Positions 4,685 to 5,599 of a DNA stretch of 5,599 nucleotides are shown piece after piece. The stretch lies in contig DKQD01000081.1 in NCBI GenBank assembly GCA_002474345.1, positions 1 through 5,599 on the forward strand, in the 5' to 3' direction. The notes under the pieces are model-generated. The model saw nothing but the letters and a program-made list of their open reading frames with translations. It ran no database searches and had not been told where the DNA came from. This stretch comes from Bacteriovoracaceae bacterium UBA7317 (lineage in GTDB: Bacteria > Bdellovibrionota > Bacteriovoracia > Bacteriovoracales > Bacteriovoracaceae). A program made the translations under genes and the position numbers. Within the stretch, counting starts at the first letter, position 1, and every line of letters begins with the position of its first letter.

Positions 4685-4755
4685 AGTGGCAGAAGCTTAC
4701 TCTGAAGCACCTTTTACTTGTCGATAAAACAAATCCAGAACTATGAGTTTTTAAC

Positions 4756-5599
4756 ATGAAAATTAAAGAAGAGACCAGAGACGATACCTTGTTTAATGAC
4801 TCTACTGAGGATCAATCCCAACGCCAAAATGCTATCAGACTGATAGCCATTTTTGCCTCGGCCATTTCGTTTCTCTATGTTGCGTTTTACTTAAATCTGG
4901 GTCTCCAAGTTCTTGCCCTTTTTAATGGGGCTTTTGCATGCTTGTATGGAATGGTTGCAATTATCAATAAAAACTCCCTTATGCGATCATTGGGAGTCCT
5001 TCTCATGTTTTTGGGGGTCCTGCAATTAGTAGGGACAGGTCTTTTGTTTCTTCCTCCTTCAATGGGAACGCATTTCTACTTGATGGTTATCCCTATATTT
5101 TCTCTGATTGTCATACACCCAAGAGATCGCTTCTGGTGGATATTTTTTACCATCGTTGTTTTGGTTTTTATAGGTTGGTTTGAGTGGAAACGTGATCTTT
5201 GGGGCCCTGTTTATGGCAGTCACCTACTGGATGCTGATCTTAGTGTCTACCGCGGTCTATCGGCAATTTTCACTGTGACCCTTTCTTTTTCTGTTTTTTG
5301 GGTTTTTCACCGAGATTTAAACCTTGCTAGAAAAGAATTGTATAATGCCTATGAGCGGTCGGAATCCCTTTTACGAAATATGCTTCCTGCCTCTATTGCT
5401 AGGAGACTGAAGAAAAAGCAGTACACTATCGCCGATTCTTTCGAAGATGCATCAGTGCTTTTTGCCGACCTTGTTGGGTTTACGGCACTCGCGGCAAGCC
5501 GTCCTGCCAGTGAGACAGTCTCCATGCTTAATAACATTTTTTCGGCTTTTGATCAGGAAGTTGCCAAGAGGGGCCTAGAAAAAATTAAAACTATTGGTG
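4756..5599 (+). CDS. Membrane-anchored class III adenylate/guanylate cyclase (3' end outside window)
   Basis: This enzyme makes cyclic nucleotide (most likely cAMP from ATP) at the inner membrane. A 26-residue charged N-terminus is followed by six predicted membrane helices (about 27-46, 50-70, 79-99, 107-120, 126-142, 166-184), a sensor-like domain. A cytoplasmic linker then carries the cyclase-transducer pattern LLRNMLPASIARRLK (205-219), and the class III catalytic domain follows. Visible catalytic elements are FADLVGFT (236-243) with the first metal-binding Asp238, and EKIKTIG (275-281), whose Lys276 is expected in the adenine-selecting position. The second metal Asp should be the next codon, just beyond the edge. 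ATG 4756 is the first start after an in-frame stop at 4744-4746; only a weak GAG precedes it. The gene is visibly richer in G and C, and has less A/T-biased codon use, than the genes to its left. Guanylate activity cannot be excluded without the missing half of the domain. Confidence 0.93.
   Translation, partial: MKIKEETRDDTLFNDSTEDQSQRQNAIRLIAIFASAISFLYVAFYLNLGLQVLALFNGAFACLYGMVAIINKNSLMRSLGVLLMFLGVLQLVGTGLLFLPPSMGTHFYLMVIPIFSLIVIHPRDRFWWIFFTIVVLVFIGWFEWKRDLWGPVYGSHLLDADLSVYRGLSAIFTVTLSFSVFWVFHRDLNLARKELYNAYERSESLLRNMLPASIARRLKKKQYTIADSFEDASVLFADLVGFTALAASRPASETVSMLNNIFSAFDQEVAKRGLEKIKTIG

Larger units (their letters stand above)
4399..4755. other. T-rich spacer between the lipoprotein and cyclase genes
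   Basis: No start-to-stop gene is convincing on either strand. The stretch contains a 14-bp inverted repeat (4427-4472), many T-runs on the plus strand, and minus-strand open stretches (4494-4652 and 4604-4684) that read like Lys-rich protein but lack proper starts. A weak GAG 8 bases before the ATG at 4756 is the only ribosome-site candidate for the cyclase; no clear promoter was seen. Confidence 0.5.

Noticed and set aside
5349..5537. Minus-strand 62-residue open frame
   Set aside because: Lies wholly inside the conserved catalytic part of the cyclase; an antisense shadow.
1..5599. CRISPR array, transposon ends, defence or toxin-antitoxin module
   Set aside because: No regularly spaced repeats, transposase, target-site duplications or recognised toxin/antitoxin family was found.

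Overview
The window is AT-rich DNA from what is probably a Gram-negative bacterium. The evidence is a small protein with a canonical lipobox, Shine-Dalgarno sites of the AGGA/AGAG type, and protein families (DUF2071, a DUF2256-DUF3253 fusion, a six-helix class III nucleotidyl cyclase) that are common in proteobacteria, spirochaetes and predatory Bdellovibrio-like lineages. I cannot name the genus. Genes are sparse: long stretches are non-coding, and several of the reading frames are orphans, so this looks like a loosely packed accessory or decaying region rather than a conserved operon block.

Layout from left to right. 1-442: AT-rich, no convincing gene, two small dyads. 443-1102 (+): orphan protein of 219 residues. 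1108-1130: hairpin between convergent genes. 1144-1359 (-): lysine-rich protein of 71 residues with a good ribosome site. 1360-1828: about 470 bases of intergenic DNA holding a diverged direct repeat, a nested stem and a TATAAT box. 1829-2053 (+): small orphan of 74 residues. 2070-2750 (-): a DUF2071 (YqjF-like) protein whose family homology extends well upstream of its first ATG; the natural start position carries AUC behind a Shine-Dalgarno sequence. 2751-2970: divergent control region with a long hairpin/dyad, promoter-like boxes and a small operator-like dyad. 2971-3324 (+): DUF2256 zinc-finger plus DUF3253 fusion. 3405-3971 (+): orphan of 188 residues. 4210-4398 (+): lipoprotein of 62 residues with four extra cysteines. 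4399-4755: T-rich spacer with a 14-bp inverted repeat and possible minus-strand gene remnants. 4756-5599 (+): membrane-anchored class III adenylate/guanylate cyclase, cut by the window edge.

No shared pathway is visible. The only securely assigned activity is cyclic-nucleotide synthesis by the last gene. The DUF2256-DUF3253 gene and the following orphan could be co-transcribed (80 bases apart, same strand), but the other genes appear to be single transcription units. I see no CRISPR array, rRNA, tRNA, transposase or recognisable defence system.
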